Positions 58,217-64,000 of a stretch of DNA of 64,000 nucleotides are shown piece after piece. A model generated the notes under the pieces. The model had not been told where the DNA came from. It was given only the letters and a program-made list of their open reading frames with translations, and searched no databases. Numbering within the stretch: position 1 is the first letter of the stretch; each line of letters starts with the position of its first letter. A program made the translations under genes and the position numbers. This stretch comes from Clostridiales bacterium (GTDB lineage: Bacteria; Bacillota; Clostridia; Christensenellales; UBA1242): assembly GCA_015055605.1 (NCBI GenBank), contig SVHV01000001.1, forward strand, positions 315,026 to 379,025. The letters are read 5' to 3'.

Positions 58217-58261
58217 GTCTATTCCTAACATTGAATCAATGTTGGTATTTAGGCAATAGAC
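58217..58261 (-). promoter_or_regulatory. Structured element in the leader of the giant gene
   Basis: An outer 12-bp stem with one bulged base (58217-58228 with 58249-58261; GTCTATTCCTAA / TTAGG-C-AATAGAC on the plus strand) encloses the 17-base palindrome AACATTGAATCAATGTT (58227-58243). It lies between promoter and start codon and has no U run. It could be an operator, an mRNA-stabilising fold or a control hairpin. Confidence 0.55.
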
Positions 58262-58328
58262 CATTGTTATTATGCAAATAAGTTTCACTACTCAAATTTA
58301 GTGTACTTGCCCTAACAACAAAATAAAA

Positions 58329-58344
58329 GTCGATACTTCGACTA
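58329..58344 (-). promoter_or_regulatory. Hairpin at the predicted 5' end of the giant mRNA
   Basis: The inverted repeat AGTCGA-4 nt-TCGACT begins a few bases after the predicted transcription start (~58348). A stem at the extreme 5' end is a known way to protect bacterial mRNAs from decay; its role here is inferred. Confidence 0.5.
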
Positions 58345-58355
58345 ATATTATATAT

Positions 58356-58384
58356 ATTATATATAATAGTCATACTGTAGTCAA
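58356..58384 (-). promoter_or_regulatory. Promoter of the giant surface-protein gene (TTGACT-17-TATAAT)
   Basis: On the minus strand the -35 is TTGACT (58379-58384), the spacer is 17 bases and the -10 is a perfect TATAAT (58356-58361). It predicts a leader of about 200 nt before the ATG at 58150. Confidence 0.8.
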
Positions 58385-58505
58385 ATACAAAACGAGATTT
58401 TTTGATAAAAAATGAAAAATATTTACATAAAACCACTCTTTAAACTCAGATACAGATGGCGACTCACTTTCGCCAATATTTTTAGTTAATTATGGCAAAT
58501 TCTTT
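58385..58505. other. Spacer between the giant gene's promoter and the rnhA promoter
   Basis: No gene is seen. The stretch holds a small perfect hairpin, TGGCGA-CTCACTT-TCGCCA (58457-58475), followed by a short T run, of unknown role. The rest is AT-rich without recognisable features. Confidence 0.5.
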
Positions 58506-58533
58506 TTGTTAAACAAAAAAACAATGCTACAAT
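58506..58533 (+). promoter_or_regulatory. rnhA promoter (extended -10)
   Basis: TTGTTA, a 16-base spacer and TGC-TACAAT lie 31 bases before the rnhA ATG. The RBS is AAGAGG. Confidence 0.6.
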
Positions 58534-58564
58534 ACTTAAATAAAAATCTCTAAAAGAGGAAAAT

Positions 58565-59011
58565 ATGAAGAAAGTTGAATTATATACTGATGGTGCTTGT
58601 AGTGGAAATCCTGGCAAAGGTGGATATGGTGGCATACTAATCTATCAAGGACACGAAAAAGAATATAGTGGCTACTCCCCTGAAACAACAAACAACCGTA
58701 TGGAAATAACAGCAGTAATAGAAGGACTAAAACTCCTAAAGGAAGATGTTGAGCTAGATATCTACTCAGATAGTGCCTATGTAGTCAATGCATTTGAACA
58801 GGGCTGGATAGAATCATGGCAAAATAACGGCTGGAGAACTGCTGGAAAGAAGCCTGTTCAAAATATTGAACTATGGCAAGAATTACTTACACTACTCTCC
58901 TCTCACAAAGTAACATGGAACAAAGTCAAAGGTCACGCAGACAATGTATACAATAATAGATGTGACAAACTAGCAACTGGAGAAATATCCAAACACTTAG
59001 CAGATATGTAA
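58565..59011 (+). CDS. rnhA: Ribonuclease HI
   Basis: RNase HI degrades the RNA strand of RNA-DNA hybrids (R-loops, Okazaki primers). All four catalytic acids are present: Asp9 ('YTDGACSGNPG'), Glu47 ('NNRMEITA'), Asp69 ('IYSDSAYV') and Asp134 ('NNRCDKLA'), plus His124 in 'VKGHADN'. The basic handle region 'SWQNNGWRTAGKKPVQN' is like E. coli RnhA, so it is the full-length type I enzyme (148 aa). It is monocistronic with its own promoter and terminator. Confidence 0.98.
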   Translation: MKKVELYTDGACSGNPGKGGYGGILIYQGHEKEYSGYSPETTNNRMEITAVIEGLKLLKEDVELDIYSDSAYVVNAFEQGWIESWQNNGWRTAGKKPVQNIELWQELLTLLSSHKVTWNKVKGHADNVYNNRCDKLATGEISKHLADM

Positions 59012-59036
59012 AAAGCCTAAATATAGGCTTTTTTAT
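59012..59036 (+). terminator. rnhA terminator
   Basis: The 8-bp stem AAAGCCTA / TAGGCTTT with a 4-nt loop and a T run directly abuts the rnhA stop codon. Confidence 0.9.
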
Positions 59037-59126
59037 TTTTTTATTTAAAATAAATCAACCACACCAAATATCTAGACAAAAAAACACAAAATATATAATA
59101 AAATAAATATACTTTTGAGATTTTTA

Positions 59127-59135
59127 TGCTATAAT
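59127..59135 (+). promoter_or_regulatory. Extended -10 of the pnuC promoter (TGC-TATAAT)
   Basis: A perfect TATAAT with the TGn extension lies 18 bases before the start codon. The -35 region is weak, as expected for an extended -10 promoter. Confidence 0.6.
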
Positions 59136-59152
59136 GACCTTAGGTGAAAATT

Positions 59153-59839
59153 ATGAAAAACTGGAAAGGATATAATATTTTAGACCTATTTCTAATAGGA
59201 TTAGGCGTCATAGTTGTAACAGTTGCAGGAATATGGTTTAACTCAAAATGGTATGTTATTATCAATACCCTACTCGGACTATTATGTGTATTTACACAAG
59301 CAAAAGGTAAGATTTCTACTCAATTTATCGGGATAATATACTTTTGCTTTTACATATTTATTTCTTACAAGCAACAATACTATGGCGAAGCAATACTTTA
59401 TCTAATAATAATGTTGCCACTCTACATATACGGAGTAATACACTGGCTTGCTAACAGAGACAAAAAAGACAATGTTGTAATAGTCAGAAGCAATTTATCA
59501 AAAAAAGAATGGCTCATATCGAGCCTATGTTTCATAATATTATCTATAGGCGTATATTTCCTCTTAAAAGTGCTAGATACTGCACAGTTATTGATAAGCA
59601 CCTTATCTTTTGTATCAATATTACCTGCAGTATATCTACTAATGCGAAGATGCAAATGGAATCAGGTCGCATTCTTAATAAATGACTTTATTGTGCCAAT
59701 TCTGTGGCTAATTTTAGTAATCAAGGGAGACCTATCATTCTTAACAATGTTTATATACTATATCTTCCAGGTAACTTATGACATATATGGTCTAATCGAA
59801 TGGATAAAACTAGAGAAAAAACAACAAGAAAACATTTAA
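59153..59839 (+). CDS. pnuC: Nicotinamide riboside transporter PnuC
   Basis: PnuC is an inner-membrane facilitator that brings in nicotinamide riboside for NAD salvage; trapping depends on phosphorylation inside the cell. Seven hydrophobic helices are visible, with family motifs 'YGVIHW', 'FLINDFIVPILWLI' and 'QVTYDIYGLIEW'. The ORF track begins at GTG 59144, but that codon lies in the RBS (AGGTG). ATG 59153 is preferred, giving 228 aa. It is monocistronic, with an extended -10 promoter and its own terminator. The vitamin specificity (NR versus related PnuX/PnuT substrates) is assumed from the motifs. Confidence 0.85.
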   Translation: MKNWKGYNILDLFLIGLGVIVVTVAGIWFNSKWYVIINTLLGLLCVFTQAKGKISTQFIGIIYFCFYIFISYKQQYYGEAILYLIIMLPLYIYGVIHWLANRDKKDNVVIVRSNLSKKEWLISSLCFIILSIGVYFLLKVLDTAQLLISTLSFVSILPAVYLLMRRCKWNQVAFLINDFIVPILWLILVIKGDLSFLTMFIYYIFQVTYDIYGLIEWIKLEKKQQENI

Positions 59840-59851
59840 TAATTAAAAAAG

Positions 59852-59882
59852 AAAGCCTTATCAAAACGATAAGGCTTTTTAT
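59852..59882 (+). terminator. pnuC terminator
   Basis: A perfect 11-bp stem, AAAGCCTTATC / GATAAGGCTTT, has a 5-nt loop and a T run. Confidence 0.9.
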
Positions 59883-59913
59883 ATTTTGAAAGGTTATTAC
59901 AGCGCTAAAAAAC

Positions 59914-59943
59914 AAAAAATCCGAAGGAATCTCCGGATTTTTT
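59914..59943 (-). terminator. Terminator downstream of tRNA-Trp
   Basis: The stem AAATCCG / CGGATTT closes a ~10-nt loop and has U tracts in both directions. It begins six bases after the CCA end of the tRNA on the minus strand. Confidence 0.8.
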
Positions 59944-59948
59944 ATATT

Positions 59949-60023
59949 TGGCAGGGGTGGTAGGACTCGAACCCACAACCGACGGTTTTGGAGACCGCTA
60001 CTCTACCATTGAGCCACACCCCT
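59949..60023 (-). tRNA. tRNA-Trp (anticodon CCA)
   Basis: The minus-strand sequence folds as a cloverleaf: acceptor AGGGGTG / CACCCCT, D-arm 'GCTCAATGGTAGAGT', anticodon stem GCGGT / ACCGT around loop CTCCAAA (anticodon CCA, reads UGG), and T-arm with GGTTCGAGTCC. The discriminator is G and the 3' CCA is encoded. It has its own TTGACA promoter and a terminator. Confidence 0.97.
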
Positions 60024-60027
60024 ATTG

Positions 60028-60062
60028 AAACACAATTAATTCTAAACCGATTAATTGTGTTT
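60028..60062. repeat. 13-bp inverted repeat overlapping the tRNA-Trp promoter
   Basis: AAACACAATTAAT and ATTAATTGTGTTT are perfect reverse complements with a 9-base centre. The repeat spans the -10, the spacer and the last base of the -35 of the tRNA promoter, and has no U run after it in the rny direction. It could be an operator, or a 3'-end or processing hairpin of the RNase Y mRNA. Confidence 0.6.
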
Positions 60063-60067
60063 GTCAA
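60039..60067 (-). promoter_or_regulatory. tRNA-Trp promoter (TTGACA-17-TAGAAT)
   Basis: A consensus -35 TTGACA (60062-60067), a 17-base spacer and TAGAAT (60039-60044) lie about 16 bases before the mature tRNA 5' end. Confidence 0.75.
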
Positions 60068-60102
60068 GTGAAAAATTTAAATATTTCGACTTATTTATAA
60101 AA

Positions 60103-61692
60103 TTACTTAGCGTAATCTACATTTCTAGTTTCTCTGATGACATTAACCTTGATTTGACCAGGATACTCCATTTCTTTTTCAACTTTTCTAGCAATATCCT
60201 TAGCCATAAATAATGCTTGTTCGTCAGAAACTTCTTCTGGTTTTACGATAATTCTAATCTCTCTACCAGCCTGAATAGCAAAGCTAGTCTCTACACCCTT
60301 AAAGCCATTAGCAATCTCTTCAAGTTGTGTAAGTCTCTTGATATAAGCCTCGATAGATTCCCTTCTAGCACCTGGTCTAGAACTACTAATAGCATCAGCA
60401 GTTTGAACCAAAATAGCCTCAAGACTCTCATACTCTACACCACCATGATGGGCAGCAATACAGTGAATAACCTCTTTTGACTCTTTATACTTAGTAGCGA
60501 GTTCAACACCGATAGTAACATGAGTACCCTCAGTCTCGTGGTCAATAGCTTTACCTATATCATGGAGCAATCCACCCCTCTTAGCTATCTGCACATTAGC
60601 ACCCACTTCTGCAGCAAGAAGTCCAGCAATATAGCCAACTTCTAGGCTATGTTTAAGAACATTTTGTCCGTAACTAGTACGATATTTTAGTCTACCTAAA
60701 ACCTTAATAAGTTCAGGGTGCATACCATGTACTCCTGCATCAAATACAGCAGCCTCACCCTCTTCTTTAATAGTGTTTTCGATATCTTTTGTAACTTTCT
60801 CGACCATCTCCTCGATTCTAGCAGGATGAATTCTGCCATCAAGAATAAGTTTCTCAAGAGATATTCTAGCAATCTCTCTCCTAACAGGGTCAAACGAAGA
60901 AAGTACAACTGCTTCTGGAGTATCATCAATAATCAAATCAACACCTGTAGCAGACTCTAATGCTCTAATATTTCTACCTTCTCTACCGATAATTCTACCC
61001 TTAACCTCATCATTAGGAAGTGGTACAGTAGATACTGTAATTTCGCTAGTATGGTCAACAGCAGTCTTTTGAATAGCAAGAGTAACTATTTCTTTGGCTT
61101 TTTTACTAGCTTCTTCTTTGGCTTGTGCCTCAATATTTCTAACAATTATTGCTGCATCTTTCTTAGCTTCTTCCTCATATTTGGATATGAGCTCTTTTTT
61201 AGCCTCTTCTCTAGAGAGTTTGGCTATTCTCTCTAGTTCTAAGTTCATTTTTTCTAAAACTTGATTTTGCTCATCAATTTTTTTCTGAACTTTTTGCTCT
61301 TTCTCTGCGAGTTCTTGTTTTGTTTTTTCAATAGCCTCGTTTTTCTTCTCTATAGTTTCCTCTTTTTTATCAAGGAACTCTTCTCTTTGGCTGATTCTAT
61401 TTTCAGCCCTCTGCATCTCAGCTCTTCTACTCTTTAATTCTTGGTCACACTCACTAGTCAATCTAAAAGCCTCTTCTTTTGCTTCAAGAACAGCCTCTTT
61501 TTTGAGATTTTTAGCCTCAAGTTTAGCCTCTTCTAACAATGATTTAGCTTTAGCATTGTCTTTGCCAAGTTTTTGTTTTTGCAAAAATTGTACAACAAAG
61601 TATGTACCAACTCCAGCAACAACGGCACCAATTAGGACACCGATTAGAGCAGAGCCCCATGCAGACATAAGCATTACGTTTATGTTTAACAT
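60103..61692 (-). CDS. rny: Ribonuclease Y
   Basis: RNase Y is the membrane-anchored endoribonuclease that starts mRNA decay in most Bacillota. An N-terminal anchor (~residues 10-37, '[23 protein letters not shown]') is followed by a long coiled coil (~40-205, mostly Lys/Glu/Ala). Next come a KH RNA-binding domain ('[18 protein letters not shown]') and an HD domain with metal ligands in '[12 protein letters not shown]' and '[14 protein letters not shown]', then '[13 protein letters not shown]' and '[21 protein letters not shown]'. The length of 529 aa is normal. The RBS is AGGAGAG, with a near-consensus promoter upstream. It is followed by the tRNA-Trp gene rather than placed next to recA as in many relatives. 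Confidence 0.97.
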   Translation of the reverse strand: MLNINVMLMSAWGSALIGVLIGAVVAGVGTYFVVQFLQKQKLGKDNAKAKSLLEEAKLEAKNLKKEAVLEAKEEAFRLTSECDQELKSRRAEMQRAENRISQREEFLDKKEETIEKKNEAIEKTKQELAEKEQKVQKKIDEQNQVLEKMNLELERIAKLSREEAKKELISKYEEEAKKDAAIIVRNIEAQAKEEASKKAKEIVTLAIQKTAVDHTSEITVSTVPLPNDEVKGRIIGREGRNIRALESATGVDLIIDDTPEAVVLSSFDPVRREIARISLEKLILDGRIHPARIEEMVEKVTKDIENTIKEEGEAAVFDAGVHGMHPELIKVLGRLKYRTSYGQNVLKHSLEVGYIAGLLAAEVGANVQIAKRGGLLHDIGKAIDHETEGTHVTIGVELATKYKESKEVIHCIAAHHGGVEYESLEAILVQTADAISSSRPGARRESIEAYIKRLTQLEEIANGFKGVETSFAIQAGREIRIIVKPEEVSDEQALFMAKDIARKVEKEMEYPGQIKVNVIRETRNVDYAK

Positions 61693-61763
61693 TTCGCTCT
61701 CCTATATTATTTAATTTTATATTACAAATAGGTTTACACCTAATAACTTCATAATACTCTGCT

Positions 61764-61793
61764 ATTATACCCTAATAAAAAGTTGTTTGTCAA
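61764..61793 (-). promoter_or_regulatory. rny promoter (TTGACA-18-TATAAT)
   Basis: On the minus strand both hexamers are perfect consensus, TTGACA (61788-61793) and TATAAT (61764-61769), with an 18-base spacer, about 70 bases before the rny ATG. The rest of the 61.69-61.87 kb spacer shows nothing else. Confidence 0.8.
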
Positions 61794-61876
61794 ATAGATT
61801 ATAAAAAAATAATGTCACTTTAAGTACAAAAATATGATACATACTTGGAACCTTAATCAATGGTTACTTTAAAATG

Positions 61877-61902
61877 AAAAAAGCACTAAATCTAGTGCTT
61901 TT
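61877..61902 (-). terminator. Terminator of the desulfurase-thiI operon
   Basis: The minus-strand stem AAGCACTA / TAGTGCTT with a 4-nt loop and a U run lies two bases after the thiI stop. Confidence 0.88.
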
Positions 61903-61904
61903 AT

Positions 61905-63059
61905 TTATATTTCTACTACCTCAATATTTTCTAGTGCTTCTGCAATTAGGCTCTCAATATCCAACTTTGACTCTTCTTTTTCGCACTGAAATTTCTTTGG
62001 CTTGATAACAGGATGCTTAGGCAAGAACACTGTACAACAGTCTTCATAAGGCAAAATTGATGTCTCATAAGTATCAATTTTCTTAGAAATAGCAGTAATT
62101 TCTTCTTTGTCAAATGATATAAGAGGTCTAAATATAGGAATATTTTTTACAACATCATTTGTAACAGTCATACTCTCTACTGTTTGACTAGCAACCTGAC
62201 CCAAATTCTCCCCTGTTATAATTGACTGGATTTTATTTTGTTCTGATAATCTCTCAGCAATTCTATACATAATTCTACGCATAATAGTAATCATAAATTC
62301 ACTATTACACTTATGATGAATTTCCTCTTGAATCTTAGTAAATGAGCAGATATGAAGTTTAAATGAGCCAGTATATTTCTTGATTAATTTAGCAAGAGTG
62401 ATAACTTTTTCTTTTGCTGCCTCACTAGTATATGGATAACTATGGAAATGAAGAGCAGATATTCTCATTCCCCTTTTTGCCATCATATATCCTGCAACAG
62501 GACTATCTATACCACCAGAAAGAAGCAACATTCCTGTACCAGAAGAACCTATAGGCATACCTCCTACTGCAGGAATAACACTTGAGAATATAAATGTTGA
62601 GCCATTTTCTCTAATGTCAACAGACACCTCAACTTCTGGAGTATGCAAATCAACCTTGATTTTAGGATTGTTTTTAAGAATAATACCACCTAATTTAGCA
62701 GAATATTCGATAGAAGTCATAGGAAATCTCTTGTCTGCACGATTAAGTGTTACTCTAAATGTTTTTTCTTTTAGTTTAATGGTTGAAACATAGTCATTGA
62801 TTGCCTCAACACTAGTCTCAAGCATAACTGCAGGACTAATAGATGTTAGACCAAAAACGGTTTCTAGTGCAGACAAAATTTTCTTCTCTGCTCTATCCTC
62901 GTAACCTCTAACATAAAGTCTTTTATTGATAACAACTAACTCACAGTTAAAATCTTTGATTTTATCTTCAATATTTTCTTTTAGAAGTTTCTCAAAGTAA
63001 CCAAAATTTTTACCCTTAAGAAAAATCTCTCCGTATCTAATTAAAATTACCTTTTCCAT
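61905..63059 (-). CDS. thiI: tRNA 4-thiouridine synthase / thiamine sulfurtransferase ThiI
   Basis: ThiI adenylates U8 of tRNA and inserts sulfur delivered by a cysteine desulfurase. An N-terminal ferredoxin-like and THUMP region ('RYGEIFLKGKN', 'RVTLNRADKRFPMTSIEYSAKLGG') precedes the PP-loop ATPase with 'LLLSGGIDSPVAGYMMAKRG' at about residues 180-200 and 'ITGENLGQVASQT'. At 384 aa it lacks the C-terminal rhodanese domain of the E. coli protein, as is usual in Bacillota. Its start is ten bases after the desulfurase stop, and its RBS (AAAGGA) overlaps that stop region, so the two form a dedicated pair. Confidence 0.96.
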   Translation of the reverse strand: MEKVILIRYGEIFLKGKNFGYFEKLLKENIEDKIKDFNCELVVINKRLYVRGYEDRAEKKILSALETVFGLTSISPAVMLETSVEAINDYVSTIKLKEKTFRVTLNRADKRFPMTSIEYSAKLGGIILKNNPKIKVDLHTPEVEVSVDIRENGSTFIFSSVIPAVGGMPIGSSGTGMLLLSGGIDSPVAGYMMAKRGMRISALHFHSYPYTSEAAKEKVITLAKLIKKYTGSFKLHICSFTKIQEEIHHKCNSEFMITIMRRIMYRIAERLSEQNKIQSIITGENLGQVASQTVESMTVTNDVVKNIPIFRPLISFDKEEITAISKKIDTYETSILPYEDCCTVFLPKHPVIKPKKFQCEKEESKLDIESLIAEALENIEVVEI

Positions 63060-63069
63060 AGTATTTCCT

Positions 63070-64000
63070 TTATCTAACTTTTGCTAAATACTCTTTCACA
63101 ACATTAATAAGTATTGTAGCCATATTTTCAATTTCTTCTATAGTATTGTTTTTAGAAAAACTGATTCTAATATTACTCTCAATCTCATCTTTTGGACAGC
63201 CCATCGCCTCCAAAATTCTATTACCACTCTTTTTAGATGAACACGCTGAACCATTAGAAACCATAACACCCCTATCGCTTAGCATATTCAAGATAGTTTC
63301 TGCCCTACATCCAATAAAGCTAACCGATAGAACATAAGGAGATGCATTATCCTTAGAATGGATTACATAAACCAATCCACTATCCTCAAGAATATCAATT
63401 AAACGAGTTTTTAAACTTAAAACATATTCACTATTACTCTTAAGATTCTCAGTAGCAATTTCTAGAGCCCTAGACATAGAGTATATTCCTAAAGTGTTTT
63501 CTGTACCACTTCTGAGTCCACCCTCTTGTCCACCACCCAAAATTAATGGCTTTAGTTGGATATTTTTCTTAACATAGAGACCACCAACACCCTTCATACC
63601 ATGAATCTTGTGAGCAGACATTGTAAGCATATCCACCCCTAAGTCCTCCACATTGATATCAAACTTACCAACACCTTGCACAGCATCACAATGAAAAATT
63701 ACTTTAGGGTTAATATCTTTTGCAATTTCAACCAGCGTAGCAATGTCATTAATCGCACCTGTTTCATTACTGGTATACATGATTGATACAATATCAGTAT
63801 CTTCAGTCATATATTTCTCAAACATCTTCGCAGATACTGTGCCGTCCTTTTCTAGAGGAATAAACTCTACATTAAACCCTCTATTTTTGAGTTCAACACC
63901 GACATTATATACACTAGGATGCTCACCCATAGAAACAAGAATTTTTCTAGTATGTTTCTTAACAGTACCCATTAATGCCATATTATTAGCTTCAGTAGCT
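63070..64000 (-). CDS. Cysteine desulfurase, NifS/IscS family (5' end outside window)
   Basis: This PLP enzyme turns cysteine into alanine and an enzyme-bound persulfide. The frame stays open past the first listed Met to the window edge ('TEANN' precedes it, the usual NifS 'SGxTEANN'), so about 70 N-terminal residues are missing. Visible hallmarks are 'VIFHCDAVQGVGKFDIN' (PLP Asp and Gln), 'MLTMSAHKIHGMKGVGGLYV' (Schiff-base Lys in SAHKxHG) and 'VSNGSACSSKKSGNRIL' (catalytic Cys). It is directly upstream of thiI, so it most likely supplies sulfur for s4U in tRNA, as the NifZ-ThiI pair does in Bacillus, rather than for Fe-S clusters. Confidence 0.94.
   Translation of the reverse strand, partial: ATEANNMALMGTVKKHTRKILVSMGEHPSVYNVGVELKNRGFNVEFIPLEKDGTVSAKMFEKYMTEDTDIVSIMYTSNETGAINDIATLVEIAKDINPKVIFHCDAVQGVGKFDINVEDLGVDMLTMSAHKIHGMKGVGGLYVKKNIQLKPLILGGGQEGGLRSGTENTLGIYSMSRALEIATENLKSNSEYVLSLKTRLIDILEDSGLVYVIHSKDNASPYVLSVSFIGCRAETILNMLSDRGVMVSNGSACSSKKSGNRILEAMGCPKDEIESNIRISFSKNNTIEEIENMATILINVVKEYLAKVR

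Noticed and set aside
58151-58288. N-terminal 46-codon extension of the giant ORF in the ORF track
   Set aside because: It overlaps the structured leader, lacks an RBS, and would bury the signal sequence; the ATG at 58150 has AGGAG and a basic-hydrophobic signal right after it.
59144-59152. GTG start for pnuC
   Set aside because: The GTG is part of the AGGTG ribosome binding site; ATG 59153 has correct spacing.

Overview
The window is AT-rich, uses the standard bacterial code (TGA closes the first gene), and has strong AGGAG-type ribosome binding sites and sigma-A-like promoters. Gene order (ftsK/spoIIIE-rimO-pgsA-cinA-recA, miaB-mutS-mutL-miaA, nifS-thiI, RNase Y, LexA) points to a low-GC Bacillota, most likely an uncultured Clostridia-like host-associated lineage. 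No phage, plasmid, CRISPR or transposase genes are seen; nearly everything outside the giant gene looks like core chromosome.

Layout. 1-5.35 kb (+): the C-terminal part of an FtsK/SpoIIIE translocase, rimO, pgsA, a degenerate cinA-like gene, then recA with its own promoter and a LexA-type SOS box. 5.38-7.69 kb (-): a class A penicillin-binding protein with a C-terminal FN3-like domain. 7.8-14.6 kb (+): miaB-mutS-mutL-miaA, tRNA modification plus mismatch repair. 14.8-15.8 kb (+): an XRE-type regulator fused to a multi-pass membrane domain. 15.9-17.7 kb (-): lexA, with its own SOS box, downstream of a XerS/XerC-like tyrosine recombinase. 17.8-19.8 kb: a poorly recognised protein with a faint OAS/CD-NTase-like look, a 400-bp intergenic region rich in palindromes (one with the 11-6-11 geometry of a dif site), and a YgjP-type metalloprotease. 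20-26 kb: a PadR regulator fused through a long acidic linker to a membrane domain, a TVP38/TMEM64 protein, and a two-gene ABC exporter.

26.08-58.15 kb (-): one uninterrupted reading frame of about 10,690 codons encoding a giant exported protein, roughly 1.1-1.2 MDa. It has a signal/anchor at the N terminus, nine recognisable 'NPYxI...DIDLSG...FxGxFDGxGHTI' beta-helix modules with GLUG-like repeats, a discoidin-like region, a Listeria-Bacteroides-type 'GYxFxGWY' repeat, and a dispersed ~58-residue module in its C-terminal part. It has no LPXTG or C-terminal membrane anchor. Its promoter is a near-consensus TTGACT-17-TATAAT, followed by a ~200-nt leader with two hairpins. This is the most remarkable object in the window.

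58.5-64 kb: rnhA, pnuC, tRNA-Trp(CCA), RNase Y, and the thiI/cysteine desulfurase pair for 4-thiouridine, with the desulfurase cut by the window end.

How the parts connect: LexA should control itself and recA through matching operators. MutS/MutL, RNase HI and RecA form the genome-maintenance set. RimO, MiaB, MiaA, ThiI and NifS form the translation-modification set. PBP, PgsA, TVP38, the ABC exporter and the giant surface protein form the envelope set.
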